Counted from the first letter of the stretch, positions 1 through 9,514 are shown. The stretch is 64,000 nt of DNA from Niastella soli (GCF_017742245.1 NZ_JAGHKO010000001.1:2509061-2573060), one strand, 5' to 3'. Notes: a model not told the origin generated them from the letters alone. Translations and numbers: made by a program.

Positions 1-2
1 AC

Positions 3-515
3 CTCACTTCGGTAGGCCGTGGTTCGGTATTGTTGTTAAATGTACCACCCGATCAACGGGGTCTTTTTAATGAAAAAGATATAAAAGCCCTGTATGGCTT
101 TCGCAATCTGCTGAACCGCGAATTAGGCAAAAGCAAAGCATTGGGCGGCACCGCAACGGCCAGTAATTACCGTGGAAAAGAAAGTGCATACGCTGCTGCC
201 AATGTTATAGATAACAATCCCGATACCTATTGGGCAACAGATGACGGGGTGACCACTGCCTCCCTGGAAATAAATACCGGCAAACTGCAAACCATTAAAT
301 ATGTGATGCTGCAGGAATATATCAAACTGGGACAACGGATAAAATCATTTACGGTGGAAGTGCAGAATAATGAAGGCTGGCAACAGGTGGCAGCTGGTAC
401 CACCATCGGGTATAAACGTATTTTAAAACTTACCCCCGTAAAAGCCGGCAAGGTGCGGATAAATATCACCGCTTCAAAAGCCTGTCCGGTTATTTCCAAT
501 GTAGCCATTTATTAA
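3..515 (+). CDS. Alpha-L-fucosidase GH29, C-terminal part (5' end cut by window)
   Basis: The reading frame is open from base 3, so this is the tail of a longer gene; the first in-frame TTG at 30 is internal. The first 45 or so residues contain LLNVPPDQRGLF, which matches the end of the GH29 catalytic barrel. They are followed by about 125 residues (AAANVIDNNPDTYWATDD and onward) that read as an F5/8 type C (discoidin-like) carbohydrate-binding domain. GH29 enzymes are retaining exo-fucosidases; members with a C-terminal discoidin-like module often act on alpha-1,3/4-linked fucose of Lewis-type or N-glycan structures. The gene is followed after 31 bp by GH35 and is probably the upstream member of one glycosidase operon. 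The catalytic residues lie outside the window, so linkage specificity cannot be judged. The family call is firm and the substrate is inferred. Confidence 0.85.
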   Translation, partial: LTSVGRGSVLLLNVPPDQRGLFNEKDIKALYGFRNLLNRELGKSKALGGTATASNYRGKESAYAAANVIDNNPDTYWATDDGVTTASLEINTGKLQTIKYVMLQEYIKLGQRIKSFTVEVQNNEGWQQVAAGTTIGYKRILKLTPVKAGKVRINITASKACPVISNVAIY

Positions 516-546
516 TAACAATTACAAACAATAGTAGCGGCATATT

Positions 547-2409
547 ATGGGCAAAAGCAACTGGTTGCTGAGTAGTTTGTTAGGCATCTTGTTCACAGGA
601 ACTGTTACAGCGCAGGGAAGTCATTCATTTGAAATAAAGGATGGACAATTTATATACGATAACAAACCGGTCCAAATACATTCGGGTGAAATGCACTATG
701 CCCGTATTCCGGCGCCCTATTGGCGGCATCGGTTACAAATGATAAAAGCAATGGGACTGAACACGGTGGCTACCTATGTGTTCTGGAACTATCACAACCC
801 TTCACCAGGTGTATGGGATTTCACCACCGGTAGCCATAACATCAGGGAATTTTTACGTATTGCCAAAGAAGAAGGCATGTTTGTAATTCTTAGGCCAGGT
901 CCGTATGCCTGTGCTGAATGGGAATTTGGTGGGTATCCCTGGTGGTTATTGAAAGACACCAACCTGGTGATAAGGTCGTACAACCAACCTTTTTTAGATT
1001 CCTGCAAAACATACATTAATAAACTGGCTGCGCAGGTAAAAGACCAGTTGGTAAGCAACGGCGGCCCCATTATTATGGTGCAGGTGGAAAATGAGTTTGG
1101 TTCCTATGTTGCGCAAAGAAAAGACATTCCGCTGGCGGAGCACCGCCGTTATAATGAAGCCATTCATCAATTATTGATCAGGTCCGGGTTAACCGGCCCG
1201 TTTTTTACATCAGATGGGAGCTGGTTGTTTGATGGTGGTTCTATACCTGGAGTCTTACCTGCCGCAAATGGCGAAGACAATGTTGAGAACCTGAAAAAAG
1301 AGGTGAACAAATACCATAACAACCAGGGGCCGTATATGGTGGCGGAATATTATCCCGGCTGGTTGCATCATTGGACGGAACCCTTTCCTAACATTCCAAC
1401 CAAACAGGTTACTGAGCAGATAAAAAAATACCTTACAAACGACGTAAATTTCAATGTATACATGGTACATGGCGGTACCAACTTTGCATTTACTTCGGGC
1501 GCCAATTACGACAAAGACCATGATATACAACCTGACCTCACCAGTTACGATTACGATGCGCCTATTACCGAAGCAGGCTGGGCATCCGCCAAATATCTGG
1601 CTGTGCGGGAGTTGATGAAACAATATGTAAAATACCCCGTGTCTGACATCCCTGCCCAAATACCCGTAATCACCCTGCCGCCCATTCAGTTAAACAGGTC
1701 GATGGATGTATTTGACTGGAAAAAGACATTGAAACCTGTTGTGGCAGATACCCCTTTAACCTTTGAGACGCTGAACCAGGGACATGGTTATGTGCTGTAT
1801 AGTAAACGATTCAACCAACCCATGCAGGGAACTTTACAAATAAAAGGATTGCGTGACTATGCCGTAGTATATGTAAATGGAAAGAAAGTAGCCCTGCTTG
1901 ATCGCGTGAAAAAGCAATACACGGCAACAATAGCTATTCCTGCCAATGGCATACTGGATATACTGGTTGAAAATATGGGCCGCATCAATTATGGCAGCGA
2001 GATCGTGCATAATAATAAAGGCATCATTTCACCGGTGTTGATCAACGATCAGGTTGTTACGGGCAACTGGAATATGTACCAACTTCCATTTAATCGGCAA
2101 CCTGTTGTGAATGCGGGCAAGCAGAAAAATGGAAAAGCAGCATTGTACAGCGGTACGTTTACCATAACCAAACCAGGCGATGTGTTTTTGGATATGCACA
2201 GCTGGGGCAAAGGGATCGTCTTTGTAAATGGACACAACCTGGGACGGTATTGGCAGGTAGGACCACAGCAAACCCTTTATTTACCCGGTTGCTGGCTAAA
2301 AACCGGAACGAATAATATTGTAGTGTTTGAGCAGTTGAATGAAGGTATAAAGCCGGAAATTCCTACTGTGATGAAGCCTGTGTTAACTGAGCTGAAGAGT
2401 GAAAACTAG
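547..2409 (+). CDS. Beta-galactosidase, GH35
   Basis: A 620-residue exported GH35 enzyme that removes terminal beta-linked galactose. It has a signal peptide (cleavage expected near TAQG, residue 24), then a TIM barrel at about residues 30-350 opening with GEMHYARIP and FWNYHNP, both typical of GH35. The acid/base is predicted as Glu183 in QVENEFGSY and the nucleophile as Glu267 in MVAEYYPGW; MVHGGTNF follows as in the family. The C-terminal 250 residues form jelly-roll galactose-binding-like domains. The length is normal for bacterial GH35. The ATG at 547 sits directly before a good signal peptide. It lies 31 bp after GH29 and in the same direction as GH3 and GH2. In this setting a role in trimming terminal galactose after or before fucose removal is likely. 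The family is certain; the galactoside linkage is not visible. Confidence 0.93.
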   Translation: MGKSNWLLSSLLGILFTGTVTAQGSHSFEIKDGQFIYDNKPVQIHSGEMHYARIPAPYWRHRLQMIKAMGLNTVATYVFWNYHNPSPGVWDFTTGSHNIREFLRIAKEEGMFVILRPGPYACAEWEFGGYPWWLLKDTNLVIRSYNQPFLDSCKTYINKLAAQVKDQLVSNGGPIIMVQVENEFGSYVAQRKDIPLAEHRRYNEAIHQLLIRSGLTGPFFTSDGSWLFDGGSIPGVLPAANGEDNVENLKKEVNKYHNNQGPYMVAEYYPGWLHHWTEPFPNIPTKQVTEQIKKYLTNDVNFNVYMVHGGTNFAFTSGANYDKDHDIQPDLTSYDYDAPITEAGWASAKYLAVRELMKQYVKYPVSDIPAQIPVITLPPIQLNRSMDVFDWKKTLKPVVADTPLTFETLNQGHGYVLYSKRFNQPMQGTLQIKGLRDYAVVYVNGKKVALLDRVKKQYTATIAIPANGILDILVENMGRINYGSEIVHNNKGIISPVLINDQVVTGNWNMYQLPFNRQPVVNAGKQKNGKAALYSGTFTITKPGDVFLDMHSWGKGIVFVNGHNLGRYWQVGPQQTLYLPGCWLKTGTNNIVVFEQLNEGIKPEIPTVMKPVLTELKSEN

Positions 2410-2426
2410 GAAAACGGACGGGATAT

Positions 2427-2448
2427 CCCTCCCGATGCATCTGGAGGG
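2427..2448. repeat. Short inverted repeat downstream of GH35
   Basis: CCCTCC at 2427-2432 pairs with GGAGGG at 2443-2448 across a 10-base loop that is itself palindromic. There is no T tract, so it is more likely a repeat relic or mRNA-stabilising hairpin than a terminator. Confidence 0.4.
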
Positions 2449-2500
2449 CGCGGTGGGTAGCACATAAACAAAGATAAAAAGGGAGTGGGTGTTTTTTTGT

Positions 2501-2548
2501 AAACCCACCCCAACCTCCCGCAAAGCGGGACAGACTCTCCCGGGAGGG
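2501..2548 (+). repeat. Dispersed intergenic repeat, copy A
   Basis: A 48-bp segment containing the hairpin half-sites CTCCCGC/GCGGGA and CTCCCGGGAG. A second copy lies in inverted orientation at 42404-42452 with most positions identical. Both copies are intergenic. A family of short REP-like elements is the simplest reading; the T-rich loop just upstream (GTGGGT 2486-2491 with ACCCAC 2503-2508) may add terminator activity between GH35 and GH3. Confidence 0.75.
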
Positions 2549-2578
2549 TATTTAAAACCTCACTAACAATCTTCCATC

Positions 2579-4738
2579 ATGAATAAAAGCATTTCATTTC
2601 TACTAAGTTGTTTACTTGTAATAAATGCATCCGCACAAACTAATGCAGTGTTCCGTAACATGCAGCAACCCATTGAAGCCCGGGTAAATGACCTGTTGCA
2701 TCAGTTGACGCTGCAGGAAAAGATTTCGCTGTTGGGGTATCGCAGCAAGGAAGTAGAACGATTGGGGATACCTGCTTACAACTGGTGGAACGAAGCCTTG
2801 CATGGCGTAGCCAGAGCAGGCCTTGCTACGGTTTTTCCGCAAGCCATTGGCATGGCTGCTACCTTTAACGACGACCTATTAAAAGAAGCCGCCAATGTTA
2901 TTTCAACCGAAGCACGCGCCAAATACAATTTATCCCTGGCACAGGGCCGCCATTTACAATACATGGGCCTCACTTTCTGGTCGCCCAATATCAATATCTT
3001 TCGTGACCCACGCTGGGGGCGAGGGCAGGAAACTTATGGTGAAGACCCTTTCCTGACAGCCCACATGGGAACGGCATTTGTAAAAGGGTTGCAAGGGAAC
3101 GACAACCGCTATTTAAAAGCATCGGCATGCGCCAAACACTTTGCCGTGCATAGTGGACCGGAGAACGGTCGCCATACATTTAACGCCATAGTAGATGAAA
3201 AAGACCTGCGGGAAACCTATCTCTATGCCTTTCATGCCCTGGTTGATGCGGGTGTGGAATCTGTTATGTGCGCCTATAACCGCGTGAATGACCAACCCTG
3301 TTGCAGTGGTAATTATTTATTGAACAACATCCTGCGCAATGAATGGAAATTCAGGGGCCATGTTGTTACCGACTGCGGGGCACTGGATGATATATTTATG
3401 CGCCATAAAGTAATGCCCTCTGGTGTTGAGGTGGCAGCTGCTGCCATCAAGGCTGGCGTGAACCTCGATTGTTCTAACGTATTACAACGGGATGTGGAGA
3501 AAGCAGTAGAACAAAAACTGTTGACCGAAAAAGATATCGACAGCTCACTGGCGCATCTGTTGCGCACCCAAATAAAACTGGGTTTTTATGACGATCCTAC
3601 AGCCAATCCTTTTTATAAATATGGCGCCGATAGCGTGGCCAATACGGCACATGCTGCGCTTGCGCGTACTATGGCCCAGCAAAGTATGGTGCTGTTGAAA
3701 AATGACAACCAGTTATTGCCGTTGGATAAAAAGAAATATCCCGCCATTATGGTGCTGGGCAGCAACTCCGCTTCCATGGATGCCTTGTTGGGTAACTATC
3801 ATGGGGTGAGTAACCGCGCAGTAAGTTTTGTGGAGGGCATTACCAATGCAGTAGATGCAGGGACGCGCGTTGAGTACGATCAGGGCAGCGATTACAGCGA
3901 TACCACCCACTTCGGCGGCATTTGGGCCGCAGGAAATGCCGACATTACCGTTGCCGTAATTGGTTTAACACCCGTATATGAAGGCGAAGAAGGCGATGCA
4001 TTCCTCGCAGCAAAAGGGGGCGACAAACCCGACATGAATTTACCGGCGGCACATATAGCTTTTATGAAAGCTTTGCGCAAAGCAAATAAGAAACCCATTA
4101 TAGCAGTAATTACTGCTGGCAGTGCTGTTGATATTTCTGCCATAGCACCATATGCCGATGCCATCATCCTGGCCTGGTATCCTGGTGAACAGGGTGGTAA
4201 TGCACTGGCCGATATTTTGTTTGGAAAAATATCACCCGCCGGTCGCTTGCCCGTAACCTTTTATCAGTCATTTGCCGATGTACCGGCATACGACAATTAC
4301 GCCATGAAAGGAAGGACCTACCGCTACTTCAATGGCAACGTGCAATATCCTTTCGGTTATGGATTAAGTTATACCTCGTTTGCCTATGAATGGCAAAAAA
4401 TGCCGGCGAACATCCGCACTGCCAAAGACAGCATCTCTTTCTCTATAAAAGTAAAGAATACCGGCAGCATCGACGGGGATGAAGTAGTACAGGTATATGT
4501 TGAATATCCGCCAGTTGATCGTATGCCGTTAAAAGAATTAAAGGCCTTTAAACGTGTGTTTGTAAAAGCAGGTGCCGAAGAAACCGTGCTCTTGACCATT
4601 CCTGCAGCCGATCTGCAAAAGTGGGACCTGGCCACCAATGGCTGGAAGCTGTACCCCGGCTCGTATAATATATTTGCCGGTGGTAATTCAACCGATAAGA
4701 AGATTGTTGCTACTATTAAAGCTGGTGGAAAGAAGTAG
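2579..4738 (+). CDS. Beta-xylosidase/beta-glucosidase-type glycosidase, GH3
   Basis: A 719-residue exported GH3 glycosidase. A signal peptide (ending near NASAQ, residue 20) is followed by the (beta/alpha)8 domain with WWNEALHGVARAG, CAKHFAVHSGPENGRH and CAYNRVNDQPCCS, the signature of the GH3 branch that includes plant and bacterial xylan beta-1,4-xylosidases. Asp265 in HVVTDCGALDD is the predicted nucleophile. The alpha/beta sandwich (about residues 370-590, with YPGEQGGNALADILFG) and a C-terminal fibronectin III-like domain (about 630-705) complete the standard three-domain form. It sits 169 bp after GH35 and 66 bp before GH2. In an N-glycan context it could remove core beta-1,2-xylose; in a hemicellulose context beta-1,4-xylose or arabinose. 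The family is certain and the exact substrate is not. Confidence 0.9.
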   Translation: MNKSISFLLSCLLVINASAQTNAVFRNMQQPIEARVNDLLHQLTLQEKISLLGYRSKEVERLGIPAYNWWNEALHGVARAGLATVFPQAIGMAATFNDDLLKEAANVISTEARAKYNLSLAQGRHLQYMGLTFWSPNINIFRDPRWGRGQETYGEDPFLTAHMGTAFVKGLQGNDNRYLKASACAKHFAVHSGPENGRHTFNAIVDEKDLRETYLYAFHALVDAGVESVMCAYNRVNDQPCCSGNYLLNNILRNEWKFRGHVVTDCGALDDIFMRHKVMPSGVEVAAAAIKAGVNLDCSNVLQRDVEKAVEQKLLTEKDIDSSLAHLLRTQIKLGFYDDPTANPFYKYGADSVANTAHAALARTMAQQSMVLLKNDNQLLPLDKKKYPAIMVLGSNSASMDALLGNYHGVSNRAVSFVEGITNAVDAGTRVEYDQGSDYSDTTHFGGIWAAGNADITVAVIGLTPVYEGEEGDAFLAAKGGDKPDMNLPAAHIAFMKALRKANKKPIIAVITAGSAVDISAIAPYADAIILAWYPGEQGGNALADILFGKISPAGRLPVTFYQSFADVPAYDNYAMKGRTYRYFNGNVQYPFGYGLSYTSFAYEWQKMPANIRTAKDSISFSIKVKNTGSIDGDEVVQVYVEYPPVDRMPLKELKAFKRVFVKAGAEETVLLTIPAADLQKWDLATNGWKLYPGSYNIFAGGNSTDKKIVATIKAGGKK

Positions 4739-4747
4739 GGGTCGGCA

Positions 4748-4773
4748 TCCCGACACGCGAAGCGTCGTCGGGA
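4748..4773. repeat. Intergenic hairpin between GH3 and GH2
   Basis: TCCCGAC at 4748-4754 pairs with GTCGGGA at 4767-4773, and ACGC/GCGT pair inside around a GAA loop with one bulged C. There is no T tract. It resembles a REP-type element or a processing/stability hairpin within the glycosidase operon rather than a terminator. Confidence 0.5.
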
Positions 4774-4804
4774 CCTACTCACAACTCACAAAAGAAATTG
4801 CATT

Positions 4805-7426
4805 ATGAGAAAAATAAGCTGGTTAATAATATTGGGGTGTGTAGTGAACCAAATGGCCCTCAGCCAAAATCGCTACGAATTAAACAATGGGTGGGTCTGT
4901 TCTCCCATTGGTTCGGTAAAGGTAACTGGCGACAAGCTATCTGTGCCGTCGTATTCAATAAAAGGCTGGATGCCGGCCACCGTGCCCGGTACGGTGCTCA
5001 CTACTTTATTGGATAATAAAAAAGTGCCTGATCCATTTTATGGCCTGAACAATGACAAGATCCCCGATATCTATAAAACCGGTCGCGACCAGTACACGTA
5101 CTGGTTTGTAAAAGAGTTCAACGAAAAAGCGCCGCAAGGCAACGACCAGGTATGGCTGCAATTAAGAGGCGTTAATTATAGCTGCGATGTATTCCTAAAT
5201 GGAAAACAATTGAACAGCGCTCGTCACTACGGCATGTTTTTGCGGCAATCATACAATATAACAAAACTGTTGAACAGCAGTGGAGCCAATCGGTTGGCGG
5301 TTATTGTATATCCCATTGATCCCGTTGGTAACCCCAATGGGGGACAGGGTGGTGACGGGACCATTGCCCGGAACGTGTCGCATCAATACGTTGCAGGATG
5401 GGACTGGATACAACCCATGCGCGATCGCAATACCGGCATCTGGGATAAGGTATATGTTGAAAGGACTGGCGGCGTAAATATTAAGAACCCGCATGTTATT
5501 ACGCAGGTGCCCGGTGTACGTAAAGTGGAAGGCCAACAGGCGCCGGCAAAAATTATCGCCAGCGCAGAGCTCGAAAACCCCACTGCTGCCAGGAAAGAAG
5601 GAGTGCTGCAATATCAGATAGATGGCCAGGTGGTAAAACAAAACGTAACAATCGAACCTAATTCGTTTAAAGAAGTAAACCTGCCGGTGTTCCAACTCAA
5701 CAATCCGAAACTGTGGTGGCCTAATGGTTACGGTCCGCAAAATTTATATACCCTGCATTTTCAATTCCTGGAAGGGGGACAAACTGTTTCCGATGAAGAA
5801 CAGGTAACAACCGGGGTGCGCGAAATTCAAACCAACTGGAATGAAACAACCCGGAGTAAACAGGTATCAGTAAACGGACAAAAGATCTTTATCAAGGGTG
5901 GTAACTGGATCATTTCAGATGCCATGCTGCGTTTCACCGATCAACGCTATGACGCGGAGGTGCATTATCATCGCGATATGAACCTCAACCTCATTCGGGT
6001 ATGGGGTGGAGCGCTCATAGAGCGGCCGGAATTTTTCAATGCCTGTGATAAATATGGGATGCTTGTAATGCAGGATTTTTGGATGTCGGGCGATTGCAAT
6101 GGCCGGTGGGTAGACCCTATGAAATCAGAAGACCAATGGACCCGCAGAAAATACCCCGATGATCATACGTTGTTCCTGCGATCGGTGGCTGACCAGGTAA
6201 AACTGGTACGTAACCATCCTTCACTGGCCATTTGGTGTGGCGGCAACGAGATCACGCCCCCTGAAGACATCCTGCGCCCTATGAAGGATTCCATTTTGCC
6301 GGCCCTTGATGGCACCCGCTGGTTTGTTGATTACTCAAACAGTGACGACATGTCGTTAAATACGCTGGGTGGTAATGGTGATGGGCCTTATGGCATACAG
6401 GATCCCGTGCATTTCTGGGAGCACCGCACTTTCCCTTTCAATTCCGAAGTAGGGTCGGTAGGCGTGGGTGATTATGAATCCCTGAAGCGATTTATGCCTG
6501 CAGAAAATATGCAGGTGCCACAATATCCATCCAACAAAGTAGACCCTGTTTGGGATTATCATAAATACATTGGTTATAACCAGTATATCGATCCCTATGG
6601 CGCAGCAAAAGACGTTGCCGACTTCGCCAAAAAGGCGCAACTGGTAAATTATGATCAGTATCGTGCCTTGGGCGAAGGGTTCAGTAACCGCATGTGGGAT
6701 TGGTATACCGGGTTTATTATCTGGAAAACCCAAAATCCCTGGACGGCTTTACGCGGGCAGATGTATGACTATTACCTGGATCCCAATGCCTGTCTGTTTG
6801 GTTTGCGCAATGGCAGCGAACCAGTGCATGTAATGTGCAACCCTACCGATGGTATGGTAACCATCGTGAACAACAGTTTTGAGGAGCAAAGGAACCTGAT
6901 GCTGGTGGTGCATTTTTACGAATTGTCGGGCAAAGACAGTTTTGTTACCCAGGTATTTGCTTATATAGAACCTACATCGGTAAAACGTGTCTTGTCTGTA
7001 AAAGAACTGGCAGATAAGCTTGCAAAAGATAAAGGGGTATTCCTCTCCCTGCAGTTACTTGATGAAAGGAAACAGGTGGTGAGCGATAATTGCTACTGGC
7101 TGCCCGATGCAAATGGAAATTACTCCGGGTTGCAATCCATGGCTCCAGCGGCCTTGAAAGCAAAAGCAACCCAAACCGGTAAGGGAAAAATGACGGTAGC
7201 GCTCACCAATCCGATGAATAACCCCGTTGCTTTCTTTAACCGGGTAACCCTGCTCGATGCAAAAACAAAGACCCGGATATTACCCGTATTTTATAGCGAC
7301 AATTATTTCTCCGTAATGCCGGGTGGCGAAAAGACAATCACCATTGAATATGAAAATTCTAATCCACTTCTAATTTCTATAGAAGGGTGGAATGTCGCGA
7401 CTCTGTTCATAAATCCAGGCTCTTAG
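4805..7426 (+). CDS. GH2 beta-mannosidase, endo-beta-mannosidase (EndoBMan)-like
   Basis: An 873-residue exported GH2 enzyme. After a signal peptide (to about residue 22) come the N-terminal sugar-binding domain, an Ig-like domain, a TIM barrel from about residue 350, and C-terminal Ig-like domains. The predicted acid/base is Glu482 in WCGGNEITPP and the nucleophile Glu548 in FNSEVGSVG. The stretches AQLVNYDQYRALGEGFSNR and GFIIWKTQNPWTALRGQMYD are, from memory of the family, close to plant mannosylglycoprotein endo-beta-mannosidase, which hydrolyses Man-beta-1,4-GlcNAc in the N-glycan core. Exo-beta-glucosaminidase is the main alternative, since it shares this GH2 branch. It lies 66 bp after GH3 and 90 bp before the FGE/propeller gene, in one direction. 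GH2 is certain and the core-mannose role is inferred. Confidence 0.85.
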   Translation: MRKISWLIILGCVVNQMALSQNRYELNNGWVCSPIGSVKVTGDKLSVPSYSIKGWMPATVPGTVLTTLLDNKKVPDPFYGLNNDKIPDIYKTGRDQYTYWFVKEFNEKAPQGNDQVWLQLRGVNYSCDVFLNGKQLNSARHYGMFLRQSYNITKLLNSSGANRLAVIVYPIDPVGNPNGGQGGDGTIARNVSHQYVAGWDWIQPMRDRNTGIWDKVYVERTGGVNIKNPHVITQVPGVRKVEGQQAPAKIIASAELENPTAARKEGVLQYQIDGQVVKQNVTIEPNSFKEVNLPVFQLNNPKLWWPNGYGPQNLYTLHFQFLEGGQTVSDEEQVTTGVREIQTNWNETTRSKQVSVNGQKIFIKGGNWIISDAMLRFTDQRYDAEVHYHRDMNLNLIRVWGGALIERPEFFNACDKYGMLVMQDFWMSGDCNGRWVDPMKSEDQWTRRKYPDDHTLFLRSVADQVKLVRNHPSLAIWCGGNEITPPEDILRPMKDSILPALDGTRWFVDYSNSDDMSLNTLGGNGDGPYGIQDPVHFWEHRTFPFNSEVGSVGVGDYESLKRFMPAENMQVPQYPSNKVDPVWDYHKYIGYNQYIDPYGAAKDVADFAKKAQLVNYDQYRALGEGFSNRMWDWYTGFIIWKTQNPWTALRGQMYDYYLDPNACLFGLRNGSEPVHVMCNPTDGMVTIVNNSFEEQRNLMLVVHFYELSGKDSFVTQVFAYIEPTSVKRVLSVKELADKLAKDKGVFLSLQLLDERKQVVSDNCYWLPDANGNYSGLQSMAPAALKAKATQTGKGKMTVALTNPMNNPVAFFNRVTLLDAKTKTRILPVFYSDNYFSVMPGGEKTITIEYENSNPLLISIEGWNVATLFINPGS

Positions 7427-7516
7427 TTGCAACCTACCACCAGCGGGTATCGTCTTAATTATTTGCAGATATTTACTATTTTACAAACCAATCTGCAATT
7501 AAACTTCATATATAAT

Positions 7517-9514
7517 ATGACCTGTCGGTGGCTTGTTTTGCTTAGTATATTCCTGTTCCAAACCCGTTCGCAAAGTGTTGCCCAGCAAAAAAACTCCATT
7601 GGGATACAACTGGTCGACATAAAGGCAGGCACTTTCGAGATGGGATCGGAGCGTGGAAAAGAAGATGCCGACGAAAGCCCGGTGCATGCCGTTACTATCT
7701 CTAAAGGTTTTAAAATGTCGGCCACCGAAATTACCAACAAACAATATGAAGCATTTGATCCGGGGCATAACAAATTGCGGGGTAAACAAGGCTTTTCATT
7801 AAAAGACGATGAGGCGGTGGTTTTTGTGAGTTATGACGAGGCTGTTGCTTTTTGCGCCTGGTTATCGCGCAAGGAAGGCAAGACCTATCGCCTGCCAACC
7901 GAGGCCGAATGGGAATATGCCTGTCGTGCCGGCACTACTACCGATTATTTTACGGGTAATGAATTACCAGCCGAATACCAGAAATTACAACATACCAATC
8001 GCACACCCGTTCCTGTTTCACTGCAGGTGGCACAAACTGCCCCTAACGCCTGGGGACTGTACGATATGCATGGCAATGTAGAAGAATGGTGCAGCGACTG
8101 GTATGGGACTTATATGGCTGGTTCCCAAACCGATCCTGTAGCCCGGCAAACGGGCATGAGCCGCGTTACCCGGGGCGGCAGCCACAATACACCGGTGCGT
8201 TACCTGCGCTCGGCTAACCGCCAGGGTATGTTGCCCAATGATAGACACTGGCTTACCGGTTTCAGAATAGTGCAGGGGCCTATGCCGCGTACAAAAGCAT
8301 TGGCAGCCGCACCAACGCCCGCTAATAGTGTACAGGTGTCCCAACAGAAATATGTTTGGCAAAAAGAAACTCAGGCCATTTTTGAAACACCGATTGCCTA
8401 TGTTATAAAACCTGATAGCAGCACAGGTATTCCATTTTATAAACACAATCATTGCCCTGCTATAACCTGGTGCCCCAATGGCGATCTGCTCGCTGCCTGG
8501 TTCAGTACCAATGCCGAGTCGGGCCGTGAAATGACGATCTTGGCCAGCCGTTTACGGGCTGGTAAAAAAACATGGGACACCGCCTCGCTTTTCTTCCTGG
8601 TACCCGATAGGAATACTACCGGCACTTCGCTTTTATATGATCAAAAGGGCACCTTATATCATATTAATGGCCTGGAGGCAGCAGGTGACTGGCAAAACCT
8701 GGCCATCGTAATGCGCACCAGTACCAATAACGGAGCTACCTGGTCGAAACCGGTGCTGATAGAACCGGAGCATGCCAAACGTCACCAGGTGATCGCAGGC
8801 TCGCTGATCACCCGGGAAGGATGGCTGGTGCAATTCTGTGATGCCGACCCCAGTTCACGTGGTGGAACGGCTATGTACATCAGCAAAGATAAAGGCGCCC
8901 ATTGGACATCACCTTATACATTACCGATAACGCCATTATATAAAGACGGGGCCACGGGTGGGTTAATTGCAGGTATCCATGCCAGTTCGGTGCAGCTAAA
9001 AGACGGCCGCTGGCTGGCCTTCGGTCGCAATGATAATATAAAAGTAGATACAGTGGTGGGCGACAGGATGCCCATGAGTATCTCCAGCGATAACGGTGCC
9101 AACTGGCAATATGCTCCTTCTATATTTCCGCCCATTAGCAGCGGCCAGCGTCTGGTACTGCGTCGCCTGAATGAAGGCCCTTTGCTGATGGTTTCCTTTA
9201 CCCATTGCCCCGGAAAATCGACCGTGGAAGGCATGAACTTCACCAAACCCAATGGTGAAACTTATAAAGGGTATGGTATGTATGCTGCACTTTCTTATGA
9301 TGATGGGAAAACCTGGCCGGTAATAAAACTGTTGAGCGATGGACATATGCGTCAACTCAATGGTGGCGCCTGGACAGGCATGTTCAGAATGGATTCCACC
9401 CATGCAGAACCAAAAGGATACCTGGCCGCTACACAATCTCCCGATAATGTAATACACCTCATCAGCAGTAACCTTTATTATCGCTTTACATTAGCGTGGT
9501 TGCAGCAACCATAA
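7517..9514 (+). CDS. FGE-like domain fused to BNR/sialidase-like beta-propeller
   Basis: The ATG at 7517 is preferred over the in-frame TTG at 7427 because it precedes a signal peptide (WLVLLSIFLFQ); this gives 665 residues. Residues about 25-255 form a formylglycine-generating-enzyme-like domain (AGTFEMGSERG, EITNKQYEAF, RLPTEAEWEYACRAG, WGLYDMHGNVEEWCSDW). The C-terminal part of that domain reads TRGGSHNTPVRYLRSANR and lacks the paired Cys used by true sulfatase-activating enzymes, so it is probably non-catalytic in that sense. Residues about 290-660 are a BNR_2-type propeller with four Asp-box-like motifs (TNNGATW, SKDKGAHW, SSDNGANW, SYDDGKTW). A canonical FRIP motif is not evident, so true sialidase activity is doubtful. 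It is last in the glycosidase run and is followed by a 463-bp gap. Function is unknown: an exported glycan-active or glycan-binding protein. Confidence 0.8.
   Translation: MTCRWLVLLSIFLFQTRSQSVAQQKNSIGIQLVDIKAGTFEMGSERGKEDADESPVHAVTISKGFKMSATEITNKQYEAFDPGHNKLRGKQGFSLKDDEAVVFVSYDEAVAFCAWLSRKEGKTYRLPTEAEWEYACRAGTTTDYFTGNELPAEYQKLQHTNRTPVPVSLQVAQTAPNAWGLYDMHGNVEEWCSDWYGTYMAGSQTDPVARQTGMSRVTRGGSHNTPVRYLRSANRQGMLPNDRHWLTGFRIVQGPMPRTKALAAAPTPANSVQVSQQKYVWQKETQAIFETPIAYVIKPDSSTGIPFYKHNHCPAITWCPNGDLLAAWFSTNAESGREMTILASRLRAGKKTWDTASLFFLVPDRNTTGTSLLYDQKGTLYHINGLEAAGDWQNLAIVMRTSTNNGATWSKPVLIEPEHAKRHQVIAGSLITREGWLVQFCDADPSSRGGTAMYISKDKGAHWTSPYTLPITPLYKDGATGGLIAGIHASSVQLKDGRWLAFGRNDNIKVDTVVGDRMPMSISSDNGANWQYAPSIFPPISSGQRLVLRRLNEGPLLMVSFTHCPGKSTVEGMNFTKPNGETYKGYGMYAALSYDDGKTWPVIKLLSDGHMRQLNGGAWTGMFRMDSTHAEPKGYLAATQSPDNVIHLISSNLYYRFTLAWLQQP

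Noticed and set aside
7427-7516. TTG start for the FGE/propeller protein directly after the GH2 stop
   Set aside because: The 30 extra residues are not part of a signal peptide, while the ATG at 7517 precedes one.
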